A stretch of 28,192 nucleotides of DNA, from NCBI GenBank assembly GCA_003427395.1, contig BFEA01000403.1:644440-672631 (forward strand), written 5' to 3'. The stretch comes from Chara braunii (lineage: Eukaryota; Streptophyta; Charophyceae; Charales; Characeae). The notes below the pieces were generated by a model that made no database searches, was not told the origin of the DNA, and worked only from the letters and a program-made list of their open reading frames with translations. The translations under genes were made by a program, and so were the position numbers. Position 1 is the first letter of the stretch. Every line of letters starts with the position of its first letter. This document shows, one piece after another, positions 9,095 through 19,064 of this stretch.

Positions 9095-9218
9095 GGCACC
9101 GTCCGGCCCCAGGTAATCCAGAACTATTTAACTCTGGTCATCTGTCTCTGTCTGGATTCGAACTTGGGTCTATATTTAAACAGTTTGTGGGTGTACCAAC
9201 TGGGCTAGGCTCGCTGGT
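9095..9218 (-). mobile_element. tRNA-derived SINE-like element
   Basis: On the minus strand an exact A box, TAGCCCAGTTGG (9201-9212), and a B box, AGTTCGAATCC (9153-9163), are separated by about 40 bases, the spacing of an RNA polymerase III type 2 promoter. The anticodon region does not form a clear arm, so this is a tRNA-derived promoter and not a tRNA gene. The body after the B box runs through CAGACAGAGACAGATGACC. No poly-A tail is visible on the minus strand, so the 3' limit is a guess. Confidence 0.75.
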
Positions 9219-9464
9219 ACCTTTTGCTTAACCAAGTAAACTGGCATCTTCCTGTTATCATGCTGAGCAATTGGTTGCTGTCGATACAGGTGTGGTTGCC
9301 AGACCAGGAGTGGATCTGGGGAAGATCAAGATCTAAGATTTTGGAATGGAAGCGTTTTGTCCTATAGGGATCTAGGGTTTGTTGTGGGAACGAGAATTGC
9401 CAGTGCGGAGGAAGTTGTAATAATAGAGAAGAATGTAGGAAATCGACAGGGCATAGCCCCTGTT

Positions 9465-9495
9465 AAAAAAAACAAAAAACAAAAAAAAAAAAAAC
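9465..9495. repeat. A-rich tract
   Basis: Nearly pure A with three C interruptions, resembling the tail of a plus-strand retroposed sequence. No element body could be defined upstream. Confidence 0.7.
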
Positions 9496-10180
9496 CTGCA
9501 CATTGTGGAACTCTGTGAAGGGTATTTGAAAAACTGTTACTGCATTGGTTTGTGTCTCTACTATCTAGTCTTTGTGAAGGCTGCTTCAAGAGAAGCATGC
9601 TTCCAGCTATCCCATAAGGCTATAACAAAGTGAATACTTGGTCTATTTTGTGTCTCTAGTCTTTCTGCATGGCAGCAGTGAATCTATACTTGTCTTGAGC
9701 TGTTCCGAATACTCGAGGACCGGTCACAGAAAGCATCACTGTATCGATGAAATGTGTTGGTCCGGTTGCAATCGTTTGTTCTAGAGTTGTTTGAACTACG
9801 ACTCTCTCCTCGTCGCCGAGTCACAGAATCCTGTTTTCCCCCCCGATCAAACCACCACTGTTCTTCCCAGCAAGCCGTGTGCACCACCAGTTAACCTGGT
9901 GCTGCACGGGATTAGAAAGATAGTCCGCAACGGGATTAGAAAGATAGTCTGTTTCTCAACAACACTTCTTTGATTTGTACTCGCTTTGTTTCTCGACAGC
10001 ACTAGTTTGATTTGTACAGTGCACGGCAGTCATATAAATTTCTGTTCGAGAGGCAAAAAGGGTCTTGATTAACGAGCCATGATTCTGACTCTGGGGTTTT
10101 CAGTGTCTGTGACCCAATGTGACAATTAAGCGGTAGGTTGTTCAATTGGGAGGCCTGTGAGGCAGTCTATATAGAGGTGT
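9496..10180. other. Non-coding stretch, no recognisable gene
   Basis: Only short overlapping frames. A 20-base motif, GGGATTAGAAAGATAGTC, is repeated in tandem at about 9909-9948, and a variant of TTTGATTTGTAC repeats near 9970 and 10006. Nothing else recognised. Confidence 0.5.
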
Positions 10181-10633
10181 AGGGAAATATGTAGTCCCTT
10201 GGTAGAACATCCCTACGAAACACGTATGTGAGACTGCGCCATCAGAAGCGATTGGATACAACGTGCGGGACTCGATTGATGATAAACGATGGTGGAGAGG
10301 GGATGAGAGGATACACTGCAAAGGACAATGGTGGCACAGGAGCGAAGGATGACGTAATTTCAATATCATGCAAGGGCAAGAAGGGAAGACATTGGCAATT
10401 GAAGGGAAATATGTAGTCCCTTAGTAGAACATCCCTACGAAACACGTATGTGAGACTGCGCCATCAGAAGCGATTGGATACGACGTGCGGGACTCGATTG
10501 ATGATAAACGATGGTGGAGAGGGGATGAGAGGATACACTGCAAAGGACAATGGTGGCACAGGAGCGAAGGATGACGTAATTTCAATATCATGCAAGGGCA
10601 AGAAGGGAAGACATTGGCACTTGAAGGGAAAGA
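10181..10633. repeat. 222-bp tandem duplication
   Basis: Units 10181-10402 and 10403-10624 differ at about three positions, and the first nine bases or so of a third unit follow. 222 is divisible by three, so frames stay open across both copies (plus strand MRLRHQKRLDTTC..., minus strand ...SFAPVPPLSFAVYP), but no domain is recognised and frames are open on both strands. A recent unequal exchange or the start of a satellite is likely. Confidence 0.95.
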
Positions 10634-10908
10634 TCCATGATTTTTCTGCTTCCTCTCCTGAACTACTCTGAAGGCAAGTAGCCATTCTCTTCTCTCCTCT
10701 CCCCTCGCATCCTTCGGAAAATATCTCCAGTCTCCTCTTACTTTGCATCCTCCGGAAAACCCCTTTCTTCTCCTCTCCCACCTTCCTGCTTATCGCTTTT
10801 CACCCACTTATTCATCTCTGCAAAGGAGTATGTCATCAAGGGAAACAGCAAGGGAGTGAGCAGCCATGCAAAGATTGTGCCGGTAGGGGGGTGGGTTGTT
10901 TTGAAAGC

Positions 10909-11018
10909 AATCAAATGGCAGGCGACACAGTATAATTTTTGTCCGGTTGCAGGATGCAGTTTATCAAATGGCAGGCGTGAGGATCTCTCACACAGTATAA
11001 TTTTTGTCCGGTTGCAGG
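10909..11018. repeat. Direct repeat of about 45 bp
   Basis: ATCAAATGGCAGGCG followed by CACAGTATAATTTTTGTCC and GGTTGCAGG occurs at about 10910-10952 and 10963-11018; the second copy has an inserted GAGGATCTCTCA. Confidence 0.9.
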
Positions 11019-11073
11019 TCACTGCATCATCTGACCTTGATTGACCTCTCAGTTGTCATCATCCACTGATAGG

Positions 11074-11214
11074 CTTCTGCCTGATTCCTGCTTTGAATCA
11101 TTCACCTGCTGCACTTAGACATTTCTGGGTCAGTACTAAGTGCTGCACTTGCCTCGTTCACAGCAAGTGAATCATTCTTCTGCCTGATTCCTGCTGTGAA
11201 TCGTTCGCCTGCTG
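11074..11214. repeat. Direct repeat of about 39 bp, 103 bp apart
   Basis: CTTCTGCCTGATTCCTGCT, then a GAATC.TTC.CCTGCTGC block, occurs at 11074-11112 and 11177-11214. A related CAGTACTA.GTGC.GCACTTGCC block inside recurs at about 11433-11460, so this is a small patchwork of local duplications. Confidence 0.85.
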
Positions 11215-11794
11215 CCTCTTTCACGGGACCATAACAATGGCCATCTCACCTTTCGTGTTGTTGTCACCGGATTGTCTGTATGACCCACTGAGTATTTTGG
11301 AGGTGATCAGATCACAATCTGAACCAGCATCGGAGCTGCACCGGATGGTCCATATCGTGTGCCTTGTGTTTAAAAACGCAGACAGCTGGCTGGGATGGTA
11401 CGTCTCGGCCTTGGCCTACTTTGTTTCTTGGCCAGTACTACGTGCGGCACTTGCCTCCTTTGCTTCTGGGCCAGTATGATGCGCGTGATCAACTTGCGTT
11501 TTCTGTTGGAGGTCTTATCCAGGCCCATGCATCCTTGGCCCATTTTCTGGTAGCCGTCGCAACGTTTCCATGGCCAAAAAGTATTCTGGAGGGCGTGGAA
11601 AAGGAAAGCTCCCGGGATATGGCTACTAGCTGTTGGCGCCTTTACTGGAGTACTCTCTACTCTCATACAGAGTGGACTTGCTCGCTCAACTTGGAGTGAA
11701 CATGTACTGCTCGACTTTACCCTCGACCTTGCACTATGCTTGACTCAACTCAGGTTTATGCCATAGTTGACTTGATTCTACACACACACACACA

Positions 11795-11876
11795 CGCCGG
11801 TGAAAGGCCGATGAAACAGTCTGGCGGAGTCATGCTTTTTTTGGCGGAGTTGTGTATATCAAGCATGACAACACAC
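11795..11876 (+). repeat. Structured-RNA repeat family, copy C (5'-truncated)
   Basis: Shares GATGAAACAGTCTGGC.. and AGTCATGCTTTTTT with three other copies. The hammerhead 5' half is absent: a (CA)n run (11780-11795) abuts directly on the remnant of stem II and the GAAAC segment. The downstream hairpin is perfect, GTCATGCTT at 11829-11837 against AAGCATGAC at 11861-11869, followed by the shared ACAACACAC end. Confidence 0.8.
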
Positions 11877-11924
11877 GAAACACAAGATGCGTTAAATAGA
11901 TCAATGCAGGTAGGTCGGGACCAT

Positions 11925-12078
11925 ACTAGTTTAGCGGGTTTTAGGCCTGTGACAGACTAGTTTCTCAGGCTTAGTGCCCTTCTTGTCAGGGGTTTGGACC
12001 GACAGTCTGCTAGGATTACACGGTTTGTATGAGGAAAGTCTAGTGGGTTTCAGGGCTGTGAGAGACTAGTTTCTAAGG
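11925..12078. repeat. Direct repeat between structured-RNA copies
   Basis: A block with a GGGTTT.AGG.CTGTGA core and GAGACTAGTTTCT.AGG-type end occurs at 11925-11969 and 12038-12078. It fills the gap between family copies C and B. Confidence 0.8.
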
Positions 12079-12137
12079 GGTATCGCTAACTCTGGGCGAC
12101 GTGGTGAGTCCTTTTTCATCAGTCGAATGAATCCTTG

Positions 12138-12233
12138 GCACTGTTGGGGTTCAATGTCCTCATCGGTTGGTGATAGTCTGATGAAACATTCTGGCACAGT
12201 CATGCTTTTTTTTTTTCTGGAGGAGTATAACAA
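12138..12233 (+). repeat. Structured-RNA repeat family, copy B (degenerate hammerhead)
   Basis: Aligns with the 15867 copy through GGGGTTCAA, TTGGTGA.AGTC, GAAACA.TCTGGCACAGTC and the T-run. Ribozyme reading: cleavage triplet GTT at 12143-12145, stem I GGGG (12146-12149), stem II GTTGG (12166-12170) against CTGAT (12178-12182) pairing fully if G-U pairs count, and GAAA at 12183-12186. The core reads CTCATCG (12159-12165), changed at three invariant positions, so it should be inactive. The downstream hairpin pairs GTCATGCT (12199-12206) with AGTATAAC (12224-12231), with one mismatch. Confidence 0.75.
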
Positions 12234-12625
12234 CACACAAAGGCAAGGCCATACATTCACGCATTCCATGCGAGTGGGGTGTTATGGCACATGGGGATAT
12301 GGGCTGTTCCTTTAAACTACATCAGCATGGTGAGAGCGACAGTCAAGGAGGAAGTAAGAGAAGTGCAAGAGAAAACACGGAGAAACCCAGAGTGAGGAAA
12401 GAGAAGAAAGAACTGCACAGGAAACGGCAGAACACCAGTGTTAGTGTGCTTCATGTGTCTGCCCTGTTTTTTTTTTCCTCCGTTTGTTTCGCAAAGTGCG
12501 CTTCTTCAGTTATAGATGTTTGACAATATGTAGCTTAGCTGGGTGGAACATGGGTTTGTGGTGGAGGCACTCTAAAGCACTTGCATCCCACACACACAGA
12601 CTCATCACACATACTTGTACTCTTT

Positions 12626-12649
12626 GAGAGAGAGAGAGAGAGAGAGAGA
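12626..12649. repeat. (GA)n microsatellite
   Basis: Uninterrupted AG run of about 24 bases. Confidence 0.9.
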
Positions 12650-15520
12650 TGTTAGACTGATGATTGTCTCTCTTAGACCACCTGTTTTGTGCCACTTTTC
12701 TCGACTCGGTTTTGCTGCTTGCGAATTCCTGCCAACCAGCTCGGCATGAGATTCGCCTGGAAAGGCGTCAGAGCGTAATACATGGGAAAGAAACTGTTGG
12801 TTTACGCTGTTGTTGCAAGTGCTGTTAGATTCCTGCACGCAGACTTCTGGTATGCAGATTACAGTGGTTGGCACTCTGATGCGAGGGGAGAGGTTGTACG
12901 GAGGTGGCAGAAATTTAGTGGACTCAGGGAGTTTTTGTTCTGTACCCATAAGTTGCACCCACACAGCCAAATCTAGCCCTCTTTCGGTCGAGGTTCATCC
13001 GGATCTATAGAGGGAGAGCATGTATGCTTCGAGTAATATTGCTTCTTTTGTAGCAAGAGGGGTCAGCAATCGGAGGTGAGCTATGGGTTCCTGTTGCTCA
13101 AGCCCTGAAACTTGCCGGATATGTGGAACTTTGTTGCTGCAGTTGTGGGGACTGGAGTGGTGCGCCGTGGAGGCCACCGTCAACTTTGGACTCATGTTTC
13201 TCAGTCGGTGTCCTGGACTATGTTCATGAATGCATTTTGCTGTAAGCAGGTGTGTGTGCTTCCACAGACAGTTGTGCGGGCACTTAATCACCACTCCAAC
13301 AGCTGCTGCACTGTTAATTTTTCTTGTCTACAACTATGGGGCCAAAGTCTGCAGTCCTCAGGCCCGGCTGAGGTTTGGCGGGGAAGTGTACCACAACTGT
13401 TTTTCCTCACGGCAGCGTTGTCCCTTCTTTTTTTTTTTTTTTTAGGCAGGACTGTAGATTTTATCCTTGAGGAAATGCAACTTGTGGTTTGTCAAAGGAG
13501 GTCCAGATGGAGTGCTGGTCTAAACCCCCAGTACACGGCTCCAGCCTTGCAGAAAAAGTCTTCTCGCCTATTCGAAAATTTTGCACCTCGGGCCTACCGG
13601 ACCTTAATGGTGGGTGGCGCCAGCCAGAAAAGAAGAAGTGCACCCATGGCGGTTCGGCAAAACTGGGCGCGCAGTGGATTGCCTCCAGGCCCAGGTGTAC
13701 TGGTGGGTCAAGGATTTTATGCTCTAGTAGATGGTGTGTGCTTCTTCTGCCGACGGTTGTGTGTGCACTTTCTGCTCGATCACAGGATTAAGGACCATTG
13801 CATGTCATGATAGCAATCATTGGAGTAAAGCATTTAGGAGTCGGTGGTAACGTCCACATCCTTAGCAACACCTGCATGCACATGAGTGGCTGTGCTCTAG
13901 CCGACCCTGCACTTGACAAAGAGCCAATTTTGGTGAGGCTGTGACAATTCACCAAATGATGCTCTCGTACATACAGCGGGGGGCCTAACAAGACAAGATT
14001 TCATTGATGGGCGCATTGCGGGCGGTAGTAGGGCAGGCTGTCAAGGTACTGGTTTCTTGTTTTTCTTTAGGCTTGTATAAGATTCCGGTGACTTTGGTCT
14101 CGACACACGATTCATTCTTCCCGAACACAGCATACGATCTTCATCGAGCCTCACAGCTCTACCCTCAGCAGCGGTGCTTCTGGTGTTGCACGAGATTTCA
14201 ACAGGGTAAGGTGTTGTATGGATTTGTGCCGTTGCCTGTCAGCACATAACTTTCTGCTTGATTGGATTGTGTGGTTGGGCTTGTGCATTTTTTCTGCGCC
14301 CCCTCATATCCATGTGTAGGGGCCATGCAGACCTTCTGTGTATCCTTCCAGTTTTAACCAATGTCTCATGCGGTTTGCTTGGTTAGTTCGAGGTCTATTG
14401 GCAGTTCCGCATGTCGAAACTCTCATTACCTATTGTGGACTTGGAAGTGGGTGCTATTCCTGCAGAAGGCACCTATTGTTGGAGCACAGAGAGTGGGGGC
14501 GTACGCGCTTTGGACATTACGAGAGTTATTGCATGAGGTGTCCACGGTCATCTCCAAAAGCGTGGATCCTGGCTGACTGCCTATGGGCAAAGTTTAATTG
14601 TCAATTGAGCATATGGTATATGTGTGGTAAGTACCTGTCAGCATGATTCTCCTTAGAGTGCTAATTTGGGGCAAGTGGCTCGCATTTGGATCTTCTCCTT
14701 GGGCCACACAGAATGAGGGTTCCTTGACTTTTTCTTTAATTTTGCCTACCGACTCCTCCGGAATAGAAGCTACAGACATTTTTTGCTGTATTTGGCGTGA
14801 AAGTTTGGCCGATTATATTGTCTGGATTTGAGTGTACGTTCTACTTGGCCGAAGGTGTAGAATTGACATTGTCTCCGTATGTTGAAGTCCCGATCTGATT
14901 TCAGCAGCATACTCCAGTCAAGGGTAAAGTCTCCAGTCAATGGTAAAAGTATCTTATCGGTTAGACTTTGGTGTGTGTGGTTTATTATAACAGTAGCTGA
15001 AAATGGGTGTTCGTATATGCATGACCTTGCGGATGGATGTGGTCAGGGTGACTGTTGGACTTGCGGCTGTGAGCTGTTCGGCCTGTGTACACGGATGAAT
15101 GTCTGGCTTATGGTTGTGGGTGCCTTGTTTTCATTCGTCAATCGCTGGCTTTGTTCGGGCCCCTGACCGGAGACTCTGCTTGGATGGCAGCATTGGTTGG
15201 ATTAAAACTGCACCAGCTCCATGAATGGTATTTCAGATACTTCTTTTTTTTTCCCAATCTTTGTTAGCTGTCAGGCAACTTCCTCCCTCCAAAAGTCCCA
15301 CTAAAGGTTGATTGACGGACGCAGTTTTACAGAGAAGCAGCCTGTATGTCTGTTTTGTCGGTCCGTATGCATTCACGCGAGGGGTCAAATTCCCTTCTGT
15401 CAGGTGCGCCAAGATGGACTACTTTCTTTGAAAGAAGTGTCCCTCGATTGCAGGACTAATTTCCTGATTTCCCAACACTTGTTAAAATTGCTAATGTCAG
15501 AATTTTGGCATCCAGGCTGT
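12650..15520. other. Non-coding stretch, no recognisable gene
   Basis: The largest frame (13112-13810, plus, 232 codons) includes a run of phenylalanines read from the poly-T at 13428-13443 and has no recognised domain; minus frames overlap it. A TGTGTGCTTC..CAG.C.GTTGTG block at about 13251-13281 is echoed near 13735-13770, on either side of the poly-T segment. A 20-base unit (CTCCAGTCAA.GGTAAA) is repeated at about 14910-14947. Splice-like GTAAG sites occur but do not join any recognisable exons. Confidence 0.5.
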
Positions 15521-15529
15521 CCGCGGACC

Positions 15530-15675
15530 TACTGGCCTGACAGCCCGGATTGCCCTGCGATCTTAAGATTTTAAGATTGCGCGACGATCCAGGCCGTTTG
15601 CGGCCCAACGACCCGGATTGCCCCGCGATCTTTAAACTTTAAGATCGCAGGGCAATCGGGGCTGTCGGCCCAGTA
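15530..15675. repeat. Foldback element built from three copies of one motif
   Basis: A TGACAGCCCGGATTGCCCTG-type unit at 15530-15567 reappears inverted at 15638-15675. A second direct copy, ACCCGGATTGCCCCGCGATC, at about 15611-15630 abuts the inverted one, forming an almost loopless inner hairpin (about 15612-15635 with 15638-15660). So one arm can pair with either of two partners. It resembles a compact foldback DNA element; target duplications not identified. Confidence 0.85.
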
Positions 15676-15736
15676 CCAGGCGGGACGGCCTCCTATTGGG
15701 CTCAGCGGTTCCCCTCTGCATATCTTTGGCGGCGCA

Positions 15737-15860
15737 CAGCACGCATTCACACGAACAAGCACATGCACGCACACACGCACATGCACGAACACACACACAA
15801 GCACGAACACACATGCACACACACACGTACAAGCACGAACACACGTGCATACAAATGCAT
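15737..15860. repeat. Degenerate (CA)n/(CACG) repeat
   Basis: CA-rich repeat with interspersed GCA and ACG units. Cysteine- and valine-rich minus frames here are products of the repeat and not proteins. Confidence 0.9.
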
Positions 15861-15866
15861 CATGAG

Positions 15867-15923
15867 CAGATTATTGGGGTTCAACCTCCTGATGACTTGG
15901 TGAAAGTCCAACGAAACAGTCTG
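15867..15923 (+). ncRNA. Putative type III hammerhead ribozyme
   Basis: Hammerheads are small self-cleaving RNAs. Seen here: core C-U-G-A-U-G-A at 15889-15895 and G-A-A-A at 15913-15916, with every invariant base present. Stem I is GGGG (15876-15879) with CCUC (15885-15888), one G-U pair, loop UUCAA. Stem II is UUGG (15897-15900) with CCAA (15908-15911), loop UGAAAGU, plus one C-C mismatch at its base where G-C is usual. Stem III is CAGAUUAU (15867-15874) with ACAGUCUG (15916-15923), seven of eight positions paired, mismatch next to the core. Predicted cleavage is after U15875 (triplet AUU, allowed by the NUH rule). The two mismatches near the core may weaken activity. A C-box snoRNA motif is the main alternative, but it would not explain three pairing stems. 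Confidence 0.75.
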
Positions 15924-15962
15924 GCACAGTCGTGCTTTTTTCGTGGGGTAACACGAACTGTG
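15867..15962 (+). repeat. Structured-RNA repeat family, copy A (most complete)
   Basis: The ribozyme-like segment plus a second hairpin: CACAGTCGTG (15925-15934) pairs with CACGAACTGTG (15952-15962), one bulged base, loop T-rich. The copy lies between a CA-rich tract and a (GA)n run. Related copies are at 11795, 12138 and 28014, all on the plus strand. Confidence 0.85.
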
Positions 15963-15982
15963 TGTGAGTGGGTGCGCGCGCA

Positions 15983-15985
<3 letters not shown>

Positions 15986-16024
<39 letters not shown>
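15986..16024. repeat. (GA)n microsatellite
   Basis: About 39 bases of GA between the structured-RNA copy and the next tandem repeat. Confidence 0.95.
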
Positions 16025-16027
<3 letters not shown>

Positions 16028-16152
16028 AAGCACCCTACCATGACGACACTGACTGATGAAAACGAGGTTGATATGACAGTGTGTGTGTGAGAGAGAGAGA
16101 GGGCCCAAGCACCCTACCATGACGACGCTGACTGATGAAAACGAGGTTGAAG
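16024..16152. repeat. 79-bp tandem repeat, one and a half units
   Basis: GCCCAAGCACCCTACCATGA through CTGATGAAAACGAGGTTGA occurs at 16024-16071 and 16103-16150. Between them lies a short (GT)n(GA)n run, so the unit includes its own microsatellite. Confidence 0.95.
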
Positions 16153-16275
16153 ATGCCGATGATAATGAAAGATAAGGAGTAAGGAGCACTATTTGCAAGG
16201 ACAAGGTGAGATGATAATAGCATGGGGAAACGGGGCCGAAACAGGCTATGGTGGTTTTATTTTTCTTTCTTACTC

Positions 16276-16492
16276 ACTTTGATCACGAAAGGGAGGCAAA
16301 GCGACATGAAGGGGAGGCCAAGGCTGGTGGTTTGTTTTTGTTTCCTATTCCCTCTGATCGCGAAAGGGAGACAAAGCGACATGAAGGGAAGGACGTGGAA
16401 GAGGAAGAGGAACACAAATTCCCTCTGATCGCGAAAGGGAGACAAAGCGACATGAAGGGAAGGACGTGGAAGAGGAAGAGGAACACAAGGAG
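16276..16492. repeat. 71-bp tandem repeat, three units
   Basis: Unit beginning CCCTCTGATCGCGAAAGGGA at about 16350 and 16421, identical over nearly the whole unit. A diverged first unit starts near 16276. Period 71, not a multiple of three, so the arginine/glutamate-rich frames through it change frame and are not coding. Confidence 0.93.
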
Positions 16493-16507
16493 AAAATGCA
16501 AGGCGAA

Positions 16508-16740
16508 AGCCTAAGAGGGAGGGAGGGTAGGGAGGCAGAAAGAGATGGAGCTGGAGGAGAAGGGGGAGGAGGAGAAAGGGAAAGTACGAGAAGAGAGGAA
16601 AGTACCGAGGAGTGAAAGGAGGGAGAAGAGGAAAAGTTAGGGTAGAAATCGAAGGGTTGCGGGGGGGAAGCTTGGTGTAAGTCTCCGAAAGGGGGTTGGA
16701 GGAAGATGTGAAATCGTGCACGTGGTTAGGATTCGAGGTG
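16508..16740. repeat. Purine-rich (GGGA/GAGG) low-complexity tract
   Basis: Strong purine bias on the plus strand; the long proline/leucine-rich minus frame here reflects this composition. Confidence 0.8.
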
Positions 16741-16789
16741 CGAAATCGTGCTTTCATTTTTCTTTTCGTTTTTTTTTTTGTTTTTTTTT

Positions 16790-16798
16790 TTGTGTGTG

Positions 16799-16836
<38 letters not shown>

Positions 16837-17284
16837 NNNNNNNNNNNNNNNNNNNNNNNNNNNNNNNNNNNNNNNNNNNNNNNNNNNNNNNNNNNNNNNN
16901 NNNNNNNNNNNNNNNNNNNNNNNNNNNNNNNNNNNNNNNNNNNNNNNNNNNNNNNNNNNNNNNNNNNNNNNNNNNNNNNNNNNNNNNNNNNNNNNNNNNN
17001 NNNNNNNNNNNNNNNNNNNNNNNNNNNNNNNNNNNNNNNNNNNNNNNNNNNNNNNNNNNNNNNNNNNNNNNNNNNNNNNNNNNNNNNNNNNNNNNNNNNN
17101 NNNNNNNNNNNNNNNNNNNNNNNNNNNNNNNNNNNNNNNNNNNNNNNNNNNNNNNNNNNNNNNNNNNNNNNNNNNNNNNNNNNNNNNNNNNNNNNNNNNN
17201 NNNNNNNNNNNNNNNNNNNNNNNNNNNNNNNNNNNNNNNNNNNNNNNNNNNNNNNNNNNNNNNNNNNNNNNNNNNNNNNNNNNN
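16790..17284. other. (GT)n microsatellite running into an assembly gap
   Basis: T-rich sequence, then (GT)n from about 16804 to 16836, then 448 N from 16837 to 17284. The repeat is the likely cause of the break. Any frame spanning it is an artefact. Confidence 0.98.
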
Positions 17285-18733
17285 GAGAAAGTGTTGACTG
17301 CTGGTCTCTGCTTTACTGAGAAGCTGTGTACATAGAATTAGGGGGTGGTTTGAATTTCATTCACGGTGTTGCCGAAAGACATGTATATATGAACGATAGT
17401 CCGCCCTCGTTTTGGAGCAATGTGCATCTGCTTATTGTGCGCCCCACAGCTTGTGCAAAACACTTTTTGCGAGTCTTTTTTGCATACGGTGCGAAGATGG
17501 TGGCGGGATTGGTGTTAGTAGCTGACCTTGCGAAAATCAGGCACCTGCAGTTTCACAGCGAATGCCGCCTGCCATGAATCATTGGAGGCCTGCTCCTCCG
17601 CATTCCCTATCTCCATCTTTATAGGAATTCACAGCAGCAGCGGTTCATGTGTGTCCAGCTTTCTGTGTGTCTTTGTGGGAGTGTTTGTGTCCTACTTTCA
17701 GGATTGTGTATGTTTCTTGACTCTTGCTTTTATAGATTGTGTGTGTTATGTGCAACTCTTGCTTGCTTTAAAGTAAAGATTGTGTGTATTGTTTGTGTGT
17801 GTTTGTGTGTGTTTGTGTGTGTTTGTGCGTGACTGTTTGCATGTCCACGCATGTGTGCACTTGTGGTAGCGGGGTTGTGATTGTGTGTGTGTTGTGTACG
17901 CGAGCGTTTTTGTTGTTGATGGCTTCAACCTGGACGACTATTTTTCCACTGACAAGGTCTGCTGCTGGAACGAACTTGTGTGGAGTCTGTGGCCATGAGC
18001 ACCAGCTCTTGTACGAGAGTCTGCTCTTCACTGCACCCTTCCGGTCCCAATCCTGGAAGAAAACTGGCGTGGTGATGGACATCAGGTATGCTGCCTGCGT
18101 GAGGTGGATTTGGTGCACACCTGGTTCCTGGAACATGTGAAGCAACAGCGAAAGCCCTCGTGGGATGTCTTTGAAGGTGGAGAAGAATCGCAGGCATTGG
18201 TTAGGAGAACTTAGGACCAAGATGGCGAAATGAGATGCGTTTTGCTTCCTGCAGTAGGTACTCTCCCCTCTCTCCCCTCTCTCCCCTCTCTCCACTCAGT
18301 TGCGTTTACCCCTTATCTCGCTTGTGCCCCTGAGATAACACGTCATCGCAGAATTCTCTATTGCAGTGACATCTCTTCTTTCCGTCATCTCCACTCCAAT
18401 GTCCACGAGGTCACTGTGATCCTCGCACACATTCTTATCTTTCTCTTCCTTTTTTGTCTTTTCCTCCATTATTTCTTGCCCTGAATCAGCCACGTATTAA
18501 AGTTTCTTTCATTGGGTGAAACAAGGCATTACGCCGATTTGCCCACGGCCTGCCCACGATGACTGCCACGTTAGATGTCCCTATTCGTCATCATTACGTT
18601 AATGATGGATACGCCACGACCGTCGTCATCGTCGTCACCATTTTGCTCGCTGTTACATGAGGCCAACATGCGCCAGTAATGTATTTCTCAGGTGTCTCAG
18701 CTGTCTCAATAGTATCTGTTTTTTTTTCCTGAG
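17285..18733. other. Non-coding stretch with GT-rich repeat and a CTCTCCC tandem
   Basis: No recognised gene. A degenerate (GT)n/(GTTT) tract spans about 17770-17900, and a ten-base CTCTCTCCCC-type unit repeats at 18261-18293. Valine/cysteine-rich frames over the GT tract are artefacts. A 175-codon minus frame (17768-18295) overlaps plus-strand frames and shows no known motif. Confidence 0.6.
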
Positions 18734-18842
18734 TGGGGATCCGGGCCGCCCGGGTGACGGGCAGGGGCCTGGGGGAGGTCCCTGGCGGCCTGGCCGGGCA
18801 GGGCACCCGGTTGGGGTCTGGGCCCCCCCAGCGCATTCACCT
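18734..18842 (+). repeat. GC-rich dispersed repeat, family 1, plus copy
   Basis: GGGCCGCCC near the start, GGCGGCCTGGCCGG in the middle and CCCCCAGCGCAT at the end align in order with the reverse complement of 22873-22981. No coding frame recognised. Confidence 0.8.
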
Positions 18843-18878
18843 GTCGGGGCATTTTGGACCCCCCTTCCGGACCCCCTT

Positions 18879-18881
18879 TGT

Positions 18882-18947
<66 letters not shown>
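18879..18947. repeat. Compound (GT)n(GA)n microsatellite
   Basis: GT to about 18906, then GA to 18947. Confidence 0.97.
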
Positions 18948-18949
<2 letters not shown>

Positions 18950-19064
18950 TGTTTGAATCATACTTGCAGCGTATCTCATGCGCAGGGTGCCACACGCACA
19001 TGCAGCATATTAGCTAGGACCCGACGTCATACAGAGATGCACTTCAAACTTGTACTCGCTAAGT

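Noticed and set aside
12652-12690. Another CTGATGA heptamer as a hammerhead core
   Set aside because: No GAAA follows the putative stem II, and no stem I or III pairing.
13112-13810. 232-codon plus frame as a gene
   Set aside because: Contains a poly-T-encoded Phe run, has no domain, and is crossed by frames on the other strand.
15889-15923. C-box of a C/D snoRNA (the TGATGA motif followed by CTGG)
   Set aside because: No D box CTGA with a flanking terminal stem at a suitable distance; the three hammerhead stems explain the sequence better.
16049-16140. CTGATGAAAAC in the 79-bp tandem repeat as a hammerhead
   Set aside because: The heptamer runs straight into AAAAC with no stem II, and no flanking pairing is seen.
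16696-17335. Long plus-strand frames of about 200 codons
   Set aside because: They run through 448 N and a GT repeat; not real coding sequence.
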